Shown piece by piece: positions 8,813 through 9,487 of a DNA stretch of 9,487 bases. This DNA comes from an uncultured Rivibacter sp. (GTDB lineage Bacteria; Pseudomonadota; Gammaproteobacteria; Burkholderiales; Burkholderiaceae). Below the pieces are notes generated by a model. It had not been told where the DNA came from. It searched no databases and was given only the letters and a program-made list of their open reading frames with translations. Numbering within the stretch: the first letter of the stretch is position 1; each line of letters begins with the position of its first letter. The stretch is from NCBI GenBank assembly GCA_946481025.1, contig CAMLNA010000156.1, forward strand, positions 1-9,487, written 5' to 3'. The position numbers and the translations under genes are program-made.

Positions 8813-8858
8813 TGCCTCACCGATTCACCACCCCTGAACCTGAAAGCAAGAGGACCGC

Positions 8859-9473
8859 ATGAAGCTCTACTTCACTCCCAACGCCTGCTCGCAGGCCGTG
8901 CACATCGTGGCCCGCGAGGCCGGCCTGCCGCTCGAGCTGGCCAAGGTCGACCTGATGACGCACAAGCTCGAAGACGGCAGCGACTACTACACCGTGAACC
9001 CGCGCGGCTACGTGCCGCTGCTCGAGCTGGACGACGGCAGCCGTCACACCGAGGTGAGCGCGCTGATCCAGTACCTGGCCGACCAGGACCCGACGGGCCG
9101 TCTGCTGCCCGAGGCCGGCACCCGCGAGCGCTTCGAGGCCCAGCAATGGATCACCTTCGTGAGCAGCGAACTGCACAAGGCCTTCAGCCCGTGGCTGTGG
9201 CACAAGGAAACGGCCGACTCCACCGTGAAGGCGGTGAAGGACAAGCTCGCCACGCGCTTTGCCGAGCTCGACCGGCACCTCGCCACGCGCAGCTACCTGC
9301 TCGGCGAACAGTTCACCGCGGCCGACGCGTACTGCTACGTGATCGTCAACTGGAGCCACCTGCTGGGCATCGGCCTCAAGGGCTACCCGGCGCTCAGTGC
9401 CTACCTGCAGCGTGTGGCCGCACGGCCGAAGGTGCGCGAGGTGCTCGTGGCCGAAGGGCTGCTGAAGGCCTGA
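8859..9473 (+). CDS. gstA: Beta-class glutathione S-transferase
   Basis: A cytoplasmic enzyme that binds glutathione and conjugates it to, or removes it from, electrophilic compounds; 204 residues, the usual length. The thioredoxin-like N-terminal domain (1 to about 80) starts MKLYFTPNACSQAVHIV and carries Cys10, the catalytic or glutathione-contacting cysteine of beta-class enzymes. VDLMTHKLEDGSDYYTVNPRG (30-50), the cis-proline at VP (52-53) and the glutathione-contacting TE (64-65) follow. The helical C-terminal domain has ELHKAFSPW (104-112) with His106, equivalent to the conserved His106 of E. coli Gst, and the N-capping motif FTAADAY (residues about 152-158). The whole chain aligns well by eye with E. 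coli GstA. AGGA at 8851-8854 lies four bases before the ATG. It is divergent from the LysR gene and probably regulated by it. The physiological substrate is unknown. Confidence 0.95.
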   Translation: MKLYFTPNACSQAVHIVAREAGLPLELAKVDLMTHKLEDGSDYYTVNPRGYVPLLELDDGSRHTEVSALIQYLADQDPTGRLLPEAGTRERFEAQQWITFVSSELHKAFSPWLWHKETADSTVKAVKDKLATRFAELDRHLATRSYLLGEQFTAADAYCYVIVNWSHLLGIGLKGYPALSAYLQRVAARPKVREVLVAEGLLKA

Positions 9474-9487
9474 GTCGTAGTCGCGCC

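Noticed and set aside
9474..9487. Possible terminator after the glutathione S-transferase gene
   Set aside because: Only 14 bases remain in the window, too few to judge.

Overview
The window reads as chromosomal DNA of a very GC-rich (by eye about two-thirds to 70% G+C) betaproteobacterium, most likely of the order Burkholderiales. The reasons are the strong G/C bias at third codon positions, the divergent LysR/beta-class glutathione S-transferase pair and the style of the peptide-transporter operon. The genus cannot be fixed from the sequence alone. The window is almost fully coding: eight genes, no gap longer than about 85 bases, and no RNA gene, mobile element, CRISPR array or sizeable repeat that I could see.

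Bases 1-6485 (+ strand) hold a tightly packed operon. It encodes a peptide/nickel-type (Dpp/Opp family) ABC importer in the order permease 1 (5' end cut by the window), permease 2, ATPase 1, ATPase 2 and periplasmic binding protein, followed by an amidase-signature hydrolase. The first four genes are joined by stop/start overlaps (ATGA, TTGA, ATGA). The binding protein follows after 38 bases and the amidase 10 bases after that. The simplest reading is uptake of a small amide- or peptide-like compound and its hydrolysis in the cytoplasm. The substrate is unknown.

Bases 6539-7867 (+) encode a 442-residue protein of the TTC38-like tetratricopeptide family. It starts 53 bases after the amidase and may be the last gene of the operon. 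Its function is not known. It carries several histidine/tryptophan-rich motifs that look more conserved than a plain scaffold would need.

Bases 7839-8774 (- strand) encode a LysR-type regulator whose 3' end overlaps the end of the TPR gene tail to tail by 29 bases. It is transcribed away from a beta-class glutathione S-transferase gene (8859-9473, +). The 84-base region between them contains a perfect inverted repeat, ATTGC-N6-GCAAT, that fits the LysR T-N11-A rule. It lies in the spacer of a plausible promoter for the transferase gene. This second unit looks independent of the transporter operon.

I found no convincing undescribed system. The most open questions are the role of the TTC38-like protein beside the transporter/amidase genes, the importer's substrate, and the compact LysR/GST control region.
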